Origin: an uncultured Solirubrobacteraceae bacterium
Lineage (GTDB): Bacteria > Actinomycetota > Thermoleophilia > Solirubrobacterales > Solirubrobacteraceae
Assembly: GCA_902806215.1 (NCBI GenBank)
Contig: CADCVT010000058.1
Coordinates: forward strand, 1 to 19,875
Length of the DNA: 19,875 nucleotides
Reading direction: 5' to 3'
In this document: in pieces, positions 19,489-19,875 of the stretch
Numbering within the stretch: position 1 is the stretch's first letter
Layout of the letters: each line of letters opens with the position of its first letter
Notes under the pieces: generated by a model
The model's input: the letters and a program-made list of their open reading frames with translations, nothing else
Database searches by the model: none
What the model was told of the DNA's origin: nothing
Program-made: the position numbers and the translations under genes

Positions 19489-19875
19489 CCCTCGAGCGCC
19501 GCCGCGGCCAGGGCGAGCGCGACCGCCGCGCGGGGCCGAAGCGAGTCGCGCCAGACGAACTCGTCGGGATGGTGCGCGTGGCCGCCCCGCGGGCCGAGGC
19601 CGTCGACGGTCAGCGGGATCGTCGCGGCGAAGTGGCTCGCGTCGCTCGCGCCGCCGCGCGAGCCGGCGTGCAGCCGCGTCGCGCCGTCGCCGATCAGCGC
19701 CGACGCGCGGGCGAGCAGCGGCTCGGTCGCCTCGCGCGCGTCCATGCCCGGCCACAGCCGCAGCATCTCGGTCTCGAGGCGCACCTCCCCCACCGCCTCG
19801 GGGATCGCGTCGACGACAGCGGCGAACGCGTCTGCGTGCGCCGCTCGGAGGTCGCCGATCAGCTCACCCTTTCCC
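19485..19875 (-). CDS. M20-family metallopeptidase, C-terminal part
   Basis: About 130 C-terminal residues; the gene continues past the right edge. KGELIGDLRAAHADAFAAVV is the end of the dimerisation domain. SRGGASDASHFAATIPLTVD, DGLGPRGGHAHHPDEFVWRD and SLRPRAAVALALAAAALEG match the C-terminal catalytic region of M20 peptidases (glutamate carboxypeptidase / ArgE / DapE group), including the conserved G-G-x-S-D block and the HxPDE motif near the last metal-ligand His. These enzymes use two zinc ions to hydrolyse amide bonds of N-acyl amino acids or peptides; the substrate is open. Translation appears coupled to the 80-residue gene. Confidence 0.87.
   Translation of the reverse strand, partial: GKGELIGDLRAAHADAFAAVVDAIPEAVGEVRLETEMLRLWPGMDAREATEPLLARASALIGDGATRLHAGSRGGASDASHFAATIPLTVDGLGPRGGHAHHPDEFVWRDSLRPRAAVALALAAAALEG

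Overview
The DNA is very GC-rich, with strong G/C bias at third codon positions. Many genes start with GTG, and start/stop codons often overlap (GTGA, ATGA). The gene content points to a high-GC actinobacterium, most likely Solirubrobacterales (class Thermoleophilia): secreted beta-propeller proteins with repeated 'LTQLPGxxGC' units, RTX-type 'GGDGND' proteins, a DUF2339 membrane protein, a c-di-AMP riboswitch before an NlpC/P60-like hydrolase, and probable leaderless promoters. The assignment is inferred from families, not from a marker gene. I see no phage, plasmid, insertion sequence, CRISPR array, tRNA or rRNA.

Layout. (1) 1-4916: the 3' end of a PLP-dependent amino acid deaminase/aldolase meets, tail to tail in a shared CTAG, a secreted seven-repeat beta-propeller protein. 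Next comes an FAD sugar-lactone oxidase on the same strand, then a divergent MarR regulator preceded by two near-identical palindromes. (2) 4920-9901: a secreted propeller-like gene broken by a one-base frameshift lies downstream of a TetR regulator (TGATG overlap). The TetR gene diverges from a DUF2339 membrane protein gene across an 83-bp region that holds two TetR-type palindromes and two promoter candidates, each only 8-9 nt from its start codon. A rhodanese gene follows. (3) 9907-11965: twin hairpins, a cold-shock protein gene (minus strand), then a plus-strand run of an acidic small protein, an ArfB-like ribosome-rescue factor with an apparent CTG start, and an SDR oxidoreductase. (4) 11925-16647: a minus-strand run that reads, in transcription order, c-di-AMP riboswitch, NlpC/P60-like hydrolase, LOG-family protein (apparent CTG start in a CTGA overlap), RTX-repeat protein and SUFU-domain protein. 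(5) 16873-18516: a secreted glycoside-hydrolase-like protein with a lysine-rich C-terminus. (6) 18506-19875: a tightly coupled minus-strand run of an M20 peptidase (partial), an 80-aa CxxC protein and a GT-A-like protein.

Most genes are ordinary accessory or housekeeping genes. The notable points are regulatory and structural: the riboswitch heading a four-gene run, two genes that seem able to start only at CTG (one a ribosome-rescue factor with a perfect hairpin at its 5' end), two-site operators for MarR and TetR, an in-frame pair of REP-like repeats inside the DUF2339 gene, and a clean frameshift in a secreted propeller gene. I found no clear novel defence or mobile system.
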